Origin: Algibacter miyuki
GTDB taxonomy: Bacteria > Bacteroidota > Bacteroidia > Flavobacteriales > Flavobacteriaceae
Direction: 5' to 3' (one strand)
DNA: 64,000 bases
Assembly (NCBI RefSeq): GCF_042427745.1
Contig: NZ_JBHMFA010000001.1
Made by a program: the position numbers and the translations under genes. A model generated the notes under the pieces. That model worked only from the letters and a program-made list of their open reading frames with translations. It did not search any database and was not told the origin of the DNA. Below, one piece after another: positions 1 to 8,918 of this stretch (position 1 is the first letter of the stretch; every line of letters begins with the position of its first letter).

Positions 1-1366
1 AAAACACATTGTTATACACATACTCGAAACCGTAAAACAATTGCATTTTAGAGTTTATCGTTTTTTCTAAATCGAGGTTGAATGAATATGCATCTACAGA
101 TTCTTCTTTTATGCTTCTAATAGCCGATTGAAAATCGCGATCCATTCTACTTTCTTTAAAGTTCTGATAAGCAAATGTGGCTTTAATTTTATCGTATAAG
201 TTAGAATTACTACTTAATTTAGTGACTTGCAAATTAGACATAAACCAGTTTTGCGGGCCGTAAGACCATTCTGCAGAGCGTAAAACATCGCTACGGTATC
301 TAATTAACCGATCGTATCTTGGAATATCGGATGATGTGGTGTAAAACAAACCTAAATCGAAACTTAAATTCTCGTAAGGTTCATACCGTACTTTTTGCAT
401 CAAATTCAATTGGTTGTAACCCGATTGCTTTTGCACTAATGGATCTGAATTTTCCATAACCACATCGCCACTCACGTTGGTTTCAACATATTCTGGTCTT
501 AAATAATCGTCAGGGCCATATTTTCCCATTTTTAAATCGCTAAAATCGGTATAACTCGCACTGGTTACAAATCCCCATTTTTTATAGCCTAAATTAAGAT
601 CGACATGCCCCGTTTTTTCCTGACTTGCCGAAGCGTATCGCGCCACAATATTCGACTTAACCAATAAAGAATCGGTGTAAGACAATTGTGGTTTTTGAGT
701 ATAAAAACTCATTACACCACCAATGGCATCACTCCCATAAATTACCGAGCCTGAGCCTAAAGTAACCTCTGTGTTTTGAATAGAAAACGGATCGATAGCA
801 ATGACATTTTGTAAATTCCCACCTCTAAAAATAGCGTTATTCATACGCACACCATCAACCGTTATTAACAATCTATTGGTTGAAAATCCACGAATCATAG
901 GGCTTCCGCCACCCATTTGACTTTTTTGCATATAAACCTGGCCGGTGCTTTCTAATAAATCGGCACTAGTTTGCGGATTTGAAAACTGCACATCGCTCGC
1001 GTTTAAACTGACGATAGTTTGTGGAATATCTCTTTTATTCTGCTGAAATTTAGACGCGGAAATAACAACTTCCTGAAGCCCTTCGGTATTAGAGCTTAAA
1101 TACACTTTGTTTGAAGTCCCTATTTTCCGTTTTGTAGTTTGTTTTAAAACATGAGACAAGTGCTTGAAATAAATCATTTCAGCATCGGCAAAGGCTTGCA
1201 ATGACGCTTCGCCTCTAAAATTAGTTATCACCGATTTAGATTTATCAATATTGTAAATAGCCACACCAAATATAGGTTCTTGCGTTACTTTATTAAGCAC
1301 TTTTACCTGCTGAGCGCAAACGCTCCATGAAAAAAACAACAAAAAAATACTATAAAAAAATTTCAT
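1..1366 (-). CDS. TonB-dependent receptor, N-terminal part (runs off the window)
   Basis: Outer-membrane receptor for energised uptake of a ligand such as heme, a siderophore or a metal. The start at 1366 gives a Sec signal peptide (MKFFYSIFLLFFSWSVCAQ). A short carboxypeptidase-like region follows, then a plug domain with EVVISASKFQQNKRDIPQT, GGGSPMIRGFSTNRLLITVDG and VTLGSGSVIYGSDAIGGV, which are textbook plug motifs. The barrel begins after about residue 240 and is cut at base 1. It starts 3 bases after the recO stop and is probably co-transcribed with porZ and recO. The RGFSTNRLLITVDGVRMNN type of plug is usual in heme, hemoglobin or cobalamin receptors. The substrate is not determinable from this half. 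Confidence 0.9.
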   Translation of the reverse strand, partial: MKFFYSIFLLFFSWSVCAQQVKVLNKVTQEPIFGVAIYNIDKSKSVITNFRGEASLQAFADAEMIYFKHLSHVLKQTTKRKIGTSNKVYLSSNTEGLQEVVISASKFQQNKRDIPQTIVSLNASDVQFSNPQTSADLLESTGQVYMQKSQMGGGSPMIRGFSTNRLLITVDGVRMNNAIFRGGNLQNVIAIDPFSIQNTEVTLGSGSVIYGSDAIGGVMSFYTQKPQLSYTDSLLVKSNIVARYASASQEKTGHVDLNLGYKKWGFVTSASYTDFSDLKMGKYGPDDYLRPEYVETNVSGDVVMENSDPLVQKQSGYNQLNLMQKVRYEPYENLSFDLGLFYTTSSDIPRYDRLIRYRSDVLRSAEWSYGPQNWFMSNLQVTKLSSNSNLYDKIKATFAYQNFKESRMDRDFQSAIRSIKEESVDAYSFNLDLEKTINSKMQLFYGFEYVYNNVF

Positions 1367-1369
1367 CTT

Positions 1370-2089
1370 TTAATTAAAAACTTGATTGAAAACTTGTAGG
1401 GATCTAGGCGGCTTAAAGCTTCCCAAATGTAGTTCAAAATATAGTAACATCATATTTAAAAACGACTGCCTTTGCTTGCCATTAATCTTTACAGTTGGTA
1501 AGTCATCAAAAGTTGTTCCTAAGAGCTGTTTTAGCAAACCTAAATCTTCACCAGTAATGGTATTTCTATTATCAGGTGTGTCTTGAAACTTTCCTTCAAC
1601 CAAATTAAAGTAACGCGAATCGCTGTTTTTAATATCGGGGTAAAACCCTAAATACTTGGTTAAATTCAATAAAAACAACAGGTGAAAGTTGGCATATTCC
1701 GATTGCACATCGAGCCATAACAAAGTGGTTTCAATATAACTGAAAAGGGTTTCGTTTTCTTCTTCTTCACGCAATCCGCTACTTAACACTTCGGATAAAA
1801 ACATAACGATAGCACTTTTTAATACATGAGTATGCAGGCTGCTATATAAATGATTCAACTTAACATCGGTTAAGGTTTGCAACGACCTATTATCTTTATA
1901 ATTAAGAGTTAATTGTAATTGTGACAACAGCTGAAAATAGGCCGTTCTAGCGCCTCCTTTTTTACTTTTTAAAACCCCTCGAAGTAAAAAACTCACGACG
2001 CCCAATTGCTGAGTATAGCATTTAACAATTAAATCGTTGTCGCGGTATTTTAACTTAGACAACACTATGGCTTGAGTTGTAACTAGCAT
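1370..2089 (-). CDS. recO: DNA repair protein RecO
   Basis: Recombination mediator that, with RecR, loads RecA on SSB-coated gaps. The 239-residue length is normal for the family. The start MLVTTQAIVLSKLKYRDND is the typical RecO OB-fold opening (ubiquitous 'aivL..r.y.E.d'), followed by helical segments. No zinc-finger cysteines are visible, as in many Bacteroidetes members. The ATG overlaps the stop codon of the upstream porZ gene by one base, so the two are very likely translationally coupled. The downstream TonB receptor starts 3 bases after its stop. Confidence 0.9.
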   Translation of the reverse strand: MLVTTQAIVLSKLKYRDNDLIVKCYTQQLGVVSFLLRGVLKSKKGGARTAYFQLLSQLQLTLNYKDNRSLQTLTDVKLNHLYSSLHTHVLKSAIVMFLSEVLSSGLREEEENETLFSYIETTLLWLDVQSEYANFHLLFLLNLTKYLGFYPDIKNSDSRYFNLVEGKFQDTPDNRNTITGEDLGLLKQLLGTTFDDLPTVKINGKQRQSFLNMMLLYFELHLGSFKPPRSLQVFNQVFN

Positions 2090-4434
2090 TACCTTACCAC
2101 CATTAATTTAAGTACTTTAGTTTCGAAGGTATCCAAATCGGAAATCATGATGAGATACACACCCGAAGACACTACATTATTGGCCATATTTTTGCCGTTC
2201 CAAAATACAGTACCGCCATCTATTTCGAGGTTATAATTATTATACCTAAGGTTAATTCGCGACTGCGCTTCGGCTACTAAGTTTCCTTCAATATCGGTAA
2301 TTTTAATATTGACATTCTCAGAAATATTTTTAATGGTTACCTTTTTTTCGACGATATCGAAATTGGGTCTTACCGGATTAGGATATGCATAAACGGTTTC
2401 TAAATCTTCGGTAGATTTTGAACCACCCGATTTAAACGACACCAAGCCGTTACTGGTTCCAAAATAAATAAGACTGTTGGTATCATCGATAGAAATACCG
2501 TTGACATTGTTTGATGGTAAAGGCGAATTATCGGCTGTAAAATGATAAATGGTTTCCTGCCCATCGGAGGATAAATAAAACACACCAGCACCAATGGTTG
2601 AAATCCACTTGTTATTGGCGCCATCTACTTTGATATCGGAAATAAACTGATCGGCTAAAAGCTCTTTTGCAATACCGTTTTCAAGAATTATAATTTCGTC
2701 AGCAGCTACATCATCATCAGTAAAAAAGTTAGAGGTATTGTACAATACTCTTAAACCAATATCGGTACCTATCCACAATTGGTTTCTATTATCTATAGCT
2801 AAAGCACGTACTGTTTTTGTTGGCAAATTCCCGTCGATTTCGCCAATGCTTTTTAATAAAGGACTTCCATTATTTTCATTAAAACCAATAACTCCTTTAG
2901 AGAAACTTGATATCCATTTTGTATTATTGTTATCAATAATTAAATCGCCAAACCCTAAATTATCATACACTGGGTTGTCTATTATAGACTCAAAACTATA
3001 GGAATTCCATTGATTATTAGTAGGATTAAATGATTTTATAGCACGATTTACCAAACTTGTAATGCTCCACAGCAAACCATTAGAATCAAAGGCGATACCG
3101 CTAACGCGTATGCTGACATAAGTTGACGTTGGTGATAATGATAAAGACTCCAACCCACTATTATTTTGATTATATAACACTGTAGGGACATCATCATTAA
3201 ACTCCAATAAGCCATGAAAAAAGGAACTCACAAATGCTTGATTGCGATTAGATGGATTTACCACAATAGTATTTAAATCTCTGGCCCCGAACACATCGGC
3301 ATACGGTGTATTTACCCAAACATCATCATTTAAACGACTTACGCCACGGGCTCTTAAAGTAGGCTCATAAAACAAACTATATTCACCATAAGTAACCCAT
3401 ACGCCACGAGCATCTGCTTCAATTGAAAACACTGAATTTAATAACGGTCCATCAGGATGTACTTCTTCAAAAATAGTAGGAGATAACACTGCTGTTTTTA
3501 GCACACCAAAATCTTGACTTCCAATAAAGATTTCATCTCCAGCGACTGTAGCTACTGTAAATTCTGTATCGAAATCGGTAATTACAGAAGCTTGACTTAT
3601 AAGATTAAAACTAGCATTATACATATATATATCATCCTCTGTGCTAACTAGTAACTGGTTTTCAACACTGCGTAAATCCACCGGCGTGTTCGTAAACAAA
3701 AACAAACTCGTTAATACATTATTATTAACTTCATAAATACGTCTATTTGTTTGGATAGCGTAGAGTTTATCTGCGTTAGCCTGGACCGCAAGAAACTCGC
3801 CAGCACTTACCTGCTCCCAATTTCTGTAATCGATTAAATTAGGACTAGAAAGTGGTGCTTTTTTTAATCCGCCACCATCTCGACAAGCAGCATAAATGTA
3901 ATCCTCAAAAATAGTGGTCTGGTTTACTTCTATTTGTGTTCCTAAATCGCCAATAAAATAAGTGTCACCAAATTCCAAACGTTCTAAATTGAACACAGAA
4001 ATACCAAACCCCGTTGATAAATAAATAAACTGGTCAACGGCATTTATATGTTTAATTTCTTTATCATTAGCCTGAATGGTGTTTTTATCAAGAATATCAA
4101 CCACTGTCAGGATATTATCATCATTATCAAAAACAATTTCGATTAAACCGTTTTCATAACCAACCACCAATAACTCATAAGTTTCACTGTAATAGATAGT
4201 AGAAATCGTTTCGCCTGATAAGCCATGTACTGTTGTAATTTCATCTAAAACATTAGAATCTAAATCGATGCTGAAGATGGCATTTTCTGAAGCCGCGTAA
4301 ATTTTGTTATTTCCTTTAACAACGTCGTTTATAATGTTGTAAGAAAAATAACCTTCCCAAAGATTGGAAAAATCTTGCCCAAATTGCAATAAAGGCAACA
4401 TATAAATTAGAAAAAGTATAACTCTTTTAAGCAT
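2089..4434 (-). CDS. porZ: Type IX secretion system protein PorZ-like, beta-propeller with CTD
   Basis: Surface component of the T9SS attachment complex, which with PorU processes cargo and links it to A-LPS. Seen: a Sec signal peptide, then DFSNLWEGYFSYNIINDV (the PorZ N-terminal signature). Two propellers follow, built from repeats such as IYAASENAIFSIDL, GISVFNLERL, LWIGTDIGLRVLYN and IYFGTSNGLVSFKSG. The last ~90 residues (VYAYPNPVRPNF ... SSGVYLIMISD ... KVLKLMVVR) form a type-A T9SS sorting domain. Length 781 fits PorZ. The gene is first in a porZ-recO-TonB receptor run. The family call comes from recall of the architecture. A generic two-component-type propeller protein is the alternative. 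Confidence 0.85.
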   Translation of the reverse strand: MLKRVILFLIYMLPLLQFGQDFSNLWEGYFSYNIINDVVKGNNKIYAASENAIFSIDLDSNVLDEITTVHGLSGETISTIYYSETYELLVVGYENGLIEIVFDNDDNILTVVDILDKNTIQANDKEIKHINAVDQFIYLSTGFGISVFNLERLEFGDTYFIGDLGTQIEVNQTTIFEDYIYAACRDGGGLKKAPLSSPNLIDYRNWEQVSAGEFLAVQANADKLYAIQTNRRIYEVNNNVLTSLFLFTNTPVDLRSVENQLLVSTEDDIYMYNASFNLISQASVITDFDTEFTVATVAGDEIFIGSQDFGVLKTAVLSPTIFEEVHPDGPLLNSVFSIEADARGVWVTYGEYSLFYEPTLRARGVSRLNDDVWVNTPYADVFGARDLNTIVVNPSNRNQAFVSSFFHGLLEFNDDVPTVLYNQNNSGLESLSLSPTSTYVSIRVSGIAFDSNGLLWSITSLVNRAIKSFNPTNNQWNSYSFESIIDNPVYDNLGFGDLIIDNNNTKWISSFSKGVIGFNENNGSPLLKSIGEIDGNLPTKTVRALAIDNRNQLWIGTDIGLRVLYNTSNFFTDDDVAADEIIILENGIAKELLADQFISDIKVDGANNKWISTIGAGVFYLSSDGQETIYHFTADNSPLPSNNVNGISIDDTNSLIYFGTSNGLVSFKSGGSKSTEDLETVYAYPNPVRPNFDIVEKKVTIKNISENVNIKITDIEGNLVAEAQSRINLRYNNYNLEIDGGTVFWNGKNMANNVVSSGVYLIMISDLDTFETKVLKLMVVR

Positions 4435-4638
4435 GTTTTATTTTTATAATAAGAATTTAAGCATGACGATAGCTATGCTAAATTCGCATATTTATTTTGA
4501 AATTTATCGAGGAAAGCCCTCTAAGAGAACTATTTTCGATTCAAAGATATTTATTACTAACGAGTTTTGCTTTAAAAAAATATATTATACCAAATAAACT
4601 TTAGAACTGCGACTACAAACCCAGATTGCTGAAAACGA

Positions 4639-4670
4639 AAAAGCTTCCTACAAAAATGCAGAAAGCTTTT
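4639..4670 (-). terminator. Probable gdhA terminator hairpin
   Basis: Arms AAAAGCTT (4639-4646) and AAGCTTTT (4663-4670) with a 16-base loop. Read on the minus strand the second arm runs into a T-rich tract (TTTTTCGTTTT). The stem is short, so strength is uncertain. Confidence 0.5.
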
Positions 4671-4714
4671 AAAATTATTTAAGATCACTTGTATGCCGTA
4701 AAAAAGTATCGCTA

Positions 4715-4735
4715 GTTAAGATTATTCATCTTAAC
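4715..4735. repeat. Inverted repeat in the gdhA 3' region
   Basis: Perfect 8-bp arms GTTAAGAT / ATCTTAAC with a 5-base loop, about 50 bases after the gdhA stop. No T tract follows on either strand, so it is more likely a 3' UTR stabilising hairpin or a protein site than a terminator by itself. Confidence 0.45.
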
Positions 4736-4785
4736 AAAATTCGTCCTAATTACAATACAGAAAACAAGTGACTCCTTCTAAAATT

Positions 4786-6129
4786 TTAAACAACACCTTG
4801 CGCTAACATGGCATCGGCAACTTTTACGAAACCAGCAATATTGGCACCACGAACATAATCGACATAGCCATCTTCATCTTCTCCAAATTCCAAACATGAT
4901 TTATGAATATCCGACATAATATCTTTTAATTTCGTATTCACTTCTTCTCTAGTCCATTTAAAACGCAGAGAATTTTGGGTCATCTCTAAACCAGAAGTAG
5001 CAACACCACCTGCATTAGACGCTTTACCTGGAGCAAATAATATTTTTGCATTATGGAACACTGTAATAGCCGCTTTTGTTGATGGCATATTAGCTCCTTC
5101 ACTTACACAAATACAACCATTATCTACTAATGCTTTAGCATCAGCTTCATCCAATTCATTTTGAGTTGCACATGGCAAAGCCACATCACATTTCACATTC
5201 CAAGGCGTTTTTCCTTTAACGAAAGTTGCATTGGGATAGCTTTCTAAATACTCGCTAATTCGACCTCGTTTAACGTTTTTAAGTTCCATAACAAAAGCTA
5301 GTTTTTCGGTATCGATACCGGCTTCATCATAGATATAACCTGAAGAATCAGAAAGCGTAAGCACTCTTCCTCCCAATTGAAGCACTTTCTCTGCTGCATA
5401 TTGCGCTACATTACCAGAGCCAGAAATAACTACATTTTTTCCTTTAAAGTTGTCTCCTTTAGTTTCAAGCATTTTCTCGGCGAAATATACATTACCATAA
5501 CCTGTGGCTTCTGGTCTAATTAAAGAACCACCCCAAGACATGCCTTTTCCGGTTAAAACTCCAGTAAATTCATTTCTAAGTTTTTTGTACATCCCAAATA
5601 AAAAGCCAATTTCTCGAGAACCAACACCAATATCTCCCGCAGGAACATCGGTATTTGGCCCAATATGTCTAAATAATTCTCCCATAAAAGCATGGCAAAA
5701 TCTCATAATTTCATTATCACTTTTTCCTTTCGGATCAAAATCACTTCCACCTTTTCCACCACCCATTGGCAATGTGGTTAAACTATTTTTAAACACTTGC
5801 TCGAAGGCTAAGAATTTAAGAATACTCATATTTACTGTAGGATGAAAACGTAAACCACCTTTATATGGACCAATGGCAGAATTCATTTGAATTCGATACC
5901 CTCTATTTACTTGAATTTCACCAGAATCGTCTACCCAGCACACTCGAAATGTAATAACGCGTTCTGGTTCTACCATTCTTAACAAGATGTTTTTTCCGTA
6001 ATAAATATCATGCTTTACAATATAAGGAATCACGGTTTCTGCAACCTCTTCTACCGCTTGTAAAAATTCAGGTTCATCTCCGTTTCGTTCTTTAACTAAG
6101 TCTAAAAATGCTTTAATATTATTTTTCAT
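4786..6129 (-). CDS. gdhA: NADP-specific glutamate dehydrogenase
   Basis: Catalyses 2-oxoglutarate + NH4+ + NADPH to glutamate, the ammonium assimilation route. It is a 447-residue hexameric-type GDH. The substrate-binding segment RGYRIQMNSAIGPYKGGLRF and the catalytic PMGGGKGGSDFDPKGKSD with its active-site lysine are intact. VISGSGNVAQYAAEKVLQLGG is the Rossmann dinucleotide fold. Similarity to the small E. coli-type GdhA (447 residues) rather than the large NAD type supports NADP use. It is monocistronic, with its own promoter upstream and hairpins downstream. Confidence 0.97.
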   Translation of the reverse strand: MKNNIKAFLDLVKERNGDEPEFLQAVEEVAETVIPYIVKHDIYYGKNILLRMVEPERVITFRVCWVDDSGEIQVNRGYRIQMNSAIGPYKGGLRFHPTVNMSILKFLAFEQVFKNSLTTLPMGGGKGGSDFDPKGKSDNEIMRFCHAFMGELFRHIGPNTDVPAGDIGVGSREIGFLFGMYKKLRNEFTGVLTGKGMSWGGSLIRPEATGYGNVYFAEKMLETKGDNFKGKNVVISGSGNVAQYAAEKVLQLGGRVLTLSDSSGYIYDEAGIDTEKLAFVMELKNVKRGRISEYLESYPNATFVKGKTPWNVKCDVALPCATQNELDEADAKALVDNGCICVSEGANMPSTKAAITVFHNAKILFAPGKASNAGGVATSGLEMTQNSLRFKWTREEVNTKLKDIMSDIHKSCLEFGEDEDGYVDYVRGANIAGFVKVADAMLAQGVV

Positions 6130-6176
6130 TTAATATAAATGGTGTTATAATTTATAGAATAAACAATTATTTGACA

Positions 6177-6208
6177 CAAATATACGTTATCTTTAAAAAT
6201 ATAGCGAA
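6177..6208 (-). promoter_or_regulatory. gdhA promoter
   Basis: On the minus strand, TATATTTG (6184-6177) is a perfect Bacteroidetes -7 element (TAnnTTTG). TTCG lies at 6208-6205, 20 bases upstream, near-matching the -33 TTTG. This predicts a leader of about 40 bases before the gdhA ATG. Confidence 0.6.
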
Positions 6209-6265
6209 TTTATTTGATAATTCGCAAAGAGTAATTTCTTACATATAATACGTTTCATATTAAAA

Positions 6266-6296
6266 TTTGGTAGTTCAATGAGTTTCTTTATATTTG
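6266..6296 (+). promoter_or_regulatory. Strong consensus sigma-A promoter for the 6331 gene
   Basis: TTTG at 6266-6269, 19 bases, then TATATTTG at 6289-6296: an exact match to the Bacteroidetes TTTG-N19-TAnnTTTG promoter. The transcript would start near 6302, giving about 29 bases of leader before the ATG at 6331. Confidence 0.75.
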
Positions 6297-6330
6297 TCTT
6301 TATTAATGCCTCAAAACAAGAACACTTATT

Positions 6331-7134
6331 ATGCTTAACTTAAAACGTTTAGCTTGTTTCATCTGCTTGCTTGTTTCTTACCAAACAGCATTTGCGCAGT
6401 TAGGATTTTCACATGAAATAGGTGTTATAGCAGGTCCCGTTGAATTCCGATCAGATTTCGGACAGCGTGACGACACGAAAACCAACTTCGGAAACTCAGG
6501 TTTCGGGATAGGTATTGTGCATTATTTAAACTTTTCCTATAGCGCAGATTGTAATTGCTATACCACGGATAGTTATTTCAATGATCATTTCAAACTTAGA
6601 AATGAAATATCTTACAATAAAACAAATTTACAACACGAAGGTCAATGGGTAGACCCGAGTAAAACATCCGAAGAAGCTAAACGCTTAAGAGGCCATACAG
6701 GTGTTGCCGAAAATTTTGATATTGGTACTCAGTTAGAATTTTTCCCATTAAGTATTAGATCGTTTCAATCGTTTCAACCACGAATAGCTCCATTTATAAG
6801 TTTTGGTATTCATTACACGTCGTTTTCTCCAAAAGCAACAACTACATACGCCAATGCAGACCCAACCGCCATTGGAGATATTACGGATGCTAGCAACTTT
6901 TATTCCAGTTGGGATCCAGGCTCGATAGATACAGCTCCAGGTGGCACATGGTCTACAGTAACAAGTCTTGGAATGCGATATAAATTAGATAAAATGTCGG
7001 ATTTAATGATTGATTTAAGATGGCAATACTATTTTAGCGATCGTGTGGACGGCCTCGACCATCAATTAGAGTATAATAAAAATAATGATTGGCTGCTTTG
7101 GTTTAACGTAGGCTACATCTTTTATTTAGATTAA
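6331..7134 (+). CDS. Secreted flavobacterial protein, THC0290_0291-like
   Basis: 267 residues with a clear Sec signal peptide (LKRLACFICLLVSYQTAFAQ). The mature part alternates beta-type stretches: LGFSHEIGVIAGPVEF, GIVHYLNFSYS and a final YYFSDRVDGLDHQLEYNKNNDWLLWFNVGYIF. The pattern and the aromatic C-terminal strand suggest a small outer-membrane beta-barrel. I recall this as a conserved flavobacterial family named THC0290_0291, whose function is unknown. A cysteine pair (ADCNCYT) follows the third strand. It is preceded by a very good promoter, so it is probably well expressed and transcribed alone. Confidence 0.7.
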   Translation: MLNLKRLACFICLLVSYQTAFAQLGFSHEIGVIAGPVEFRSDFGQRDDTKTNFGNSGFGIGIVHYLNFSYSADCNCYTTDSYFNDHFKLRNEISYNKTNLQHEGQWVDPSKTSEEAKRLRGHTGVAENFDIGTQLEFFPLSIRSFQSFQPRIAPFISFGIHYTSFSPKATTTYANADPTAIGDITDASNFYSSWDPGSIDTAPGGTWSTVTSLGMRYKLDKMSDLMIDLRWQYYFSDRVDGLDHQLEYNKNNDWLLWFNVGYIFYLD

Positions 7135-7251
7135 CCTGCACTGTTTTAGCTTACTTACCATACTTCTCTATATATTATTAAATATTACCAGCTTTTCATG
7201 CGGTGTATTCAAATGCAATAATTATCTTTAATGTTGCAAATAACATCCCTT

Positions 7252-7974
7252 ATGCTGAAATCAAATTCCTTTCTATTATTCTTTTGTTTTATCTTACTTT
7301 TCAACTGTAAAAAAGACATTGCTCTTACTTTTGACGACCAAAACATTTCAACCGAAACTAATACTATTGTTGAAGTTAATATTCCGAAAGCTATTGGAAA
7401 TGAAGCCATTTCTGAAGTTATAAATTCTGAAATTGAACGTGTTGTTATTTCACATTTACAAGTTGGAGATCCTGATAAAATCACTTCAAAATCTATTGAA
7501 GAAAGTATTACGGCATTCCATACCGATTTTGAGAACTTTAAATCCGACTTTCCAGAAGCGGCTCAACTATGGGAAGCTCAAATAGACGGTGAAGTTATGT
7601 ACCAATCGCCAGATGTTATCAGCGTTGCATTAACATCGTACCAAAATACTGGTGGCGCGCATGGTTTATTAAACATCAGTTTTTTAAATTTCGATGCTTC
7701 TAGCGGAAAAGTTATTCCTAATACAAGTTTAATAAGAGACCTTCCTGCTTTCAAAAAAGTGGCGCAACCGTATTTTGATCAAGCCATAAAAGAAAAACAT
7801 GTTTTTGATGACACTAACGATTTTGTTTTGCCAGAAAACATAGCCTATACAGACGATGGTTTAGTATTACTATATAACACCTACGAAATTGCGCCATATT
7901 CTACAGGTATTATAGAATTCGCAATTCCGTATAGTGATATTAAAGCGTATTTAGTTTTTGATAGCGCGAGATAA
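7252..7974 (+). CDS. DUF3298/DUF4163-type lipoprotein
   Basis: Probable lipoprotein. Starting at the second ATG (7252) gives MLKSNSFLLFFCFILLFNC, a lipobox with Cys19. The first in-frame ATG at 7231 adds seven unlikely residues. The body matches the paired DUF4163/DUF3298 layout of RsiV-like proteins: an N-terminal 'IGNEAISEVINSEIERVV' block, then SYQNTGGAHGLLNISFLNFDASSGKVI and a closing LYNTYEIAPYSTGIIEFAIPYSDI. Related domains occur in lysozyme-binding anti-sigma factors and in envelope proteins of unknown role. The 3' end overlaps the convergent DinB-like gene by 24 bases. Confidence 0.75.
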   Translation: MLKSNSFLLFFCFILLFNCKKDIALTFDDQNISTETNTIVEVNIPKAIGNEAISEVINSEIERVVISHLQVGDPDKITSKSIEESITAFHTDFENFKSDFPEAAQLWEAQIDGEVMYQSPDVISVALTSYQNTGGAHGLLNISFLNFDASSGKVIPNTSLIRDLPAFKKVAQPYFDQAIKEKHVFDDTNDFVLPENIAYTDDGLVLLYNTYEIAPYSTGIIEFAIPYSDIKAYLVFDSAR

Positions 7975-8415
7975 GGCTAAAACATAACCTATATGCATCC
8001 CTTCGTGTAAGGTATTAAACTGTAATGCCCCATCAATATTAGTTAACGTATTACCGGTAGTAGACACTGTATACTCGTTGTAATTCTGAAATAATCCGCT
8101 TTTGTAATCGGCTTCTAATTGTTGGTAAGTAGAAATTAATAAACCTTTAATTTCATCCACCTCAGCTTGAGAAACAGGACCTTCAGGCTTGGTATCTTTT
8201 TTATATTTATCAACCATAGCATCACTAACATGCATTGGCAAACCCGATAGTTTGTAAGCCAATAATTGAGTTGTTACCACCAAATGACCAAAATTCCAAA
8301 TAATATTATTATTGAAACCTTCTGGTATTTTATTTAAATCTTCTAAAGAATGTTTTTCTAAAAGATCTTTTGAAATATGACGAATATTAGATAAAATGTC
8401 GAATGTAAATTGCAT
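7951..8415 (-). CDS. DinB-like (DUF664) metal-binding four-helix protein
   Basis: 154 residues and all-helical in appearance. His44 (NFGHLV) plus His137 and His141 (LHEGMHIG) form the three-histidine metal site typical of the DinB/YfiT superfamily. Members include thiol-dependent S-transferases and damage-inducible proteins, and this one cannot be assigned a substrate. It stands alone on the minus strand and overlaps the 3' end of the convergent lipoprotein gene by 24 bases, so antisense interference at the two 3' ends is possible. Confidence 0.8.
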   Translation of the reverse strand: MQFTFDILSNIRHISKDLLEKHSLEDLNKIPEGFNNNIIWNFGHLVVTTQLLAYKLSGLPMHVSDAMVDKYKKDTKPEGPVSQAEVDEIKGLLISTYQQLEADYKSGLFQNYNEYTVSTTGNTLTNIDGALQFNTLHEGMHIGYVLALSRAIKN

Positions 8416-8546
8416 GTTTTATTTTTTTGATAAATATACTTCTTAAAGCAAAAAAAGGCTAAGCTTTTTCAAAATTATTAACAACTTCTATTGATTGCAT
8501 ATGTAAAACCTGAAAATTAATCTTATTTTGCTCCAAATAAAAAACC

Positions 8547-8894
8547 ATGAAAAAAGTATATTATTTAAAAACTTGTAGCACTTGTATTCGTATTTTAAAA
8601 GAACTTAATCTGCCTTCGGAATTCATACTTCAAGATATAAAAACAGAACCCATAACTGCTGAACAATTAGAAGCTATGGCAGCACTTTCTGGCAGTTACG
8701 AATCCCTTTTTAGTAAACGCGCTCAGCTTTATAAAAAGATGGAGCTAAAGAATAAAAACCTCACAGAAAATGATTACAAACAATATATTTTAGAGCACTA
8801 CACATTTTTAAGTCGTCCTGTTATTATTAATGAAGATGCCATTTTTATAGGAAACGCAAAAAAAACAGTTGAAGCTATAAAGGAAAGTCTTTAA
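8547..8894 (+). CDS. ArsC/Spx-family thioredoxin-fold protein
   Basis: 115 residues. The opening MKKVYYLKTCSTCIRILKEL carries a Cys10-x-x-Cys13 motif at the glutaredoxin-like active site. FLSRPVIINEDAIFIG supplies the cis-proline and the conserved arginine region of the arsenate reductase/Spx fold. The real arsenate reductases of this family use a single Cys in CGxC-type contexts and need glutathione, and no ars genes are nearby. A regulatory or general thiol role is therefore equally likely. Monocistronic. Confidence 0.8.
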   Translation: MKKVYYLKTCSTCIRILKELNLPSEFILQDIKTEPITAEQLEAMAALSGSYESLFSKRAQLYKKMELKNKNLTENDYKQYILEHYTFLSRPVIINEDAIFIGNAKKTVEAIKESL

Positions 8895-8918
8895 TTATAT
8901 ATACAAAATTAAATTACT

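Larger units (their letters stand above)
4435..4785. other. Intergenic region between gdhA 3' end and porZ promoter side
   Basis: 351 bases without a credible gene. It holds two hairpins close to gdhA (4639-4670 and 4715-4735) and AT-rich DNA upstream of porZ. No tRNA, riboswitch or clear TAnnTTTG promoter element was recognised for porZ. Confidence 0.6.
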
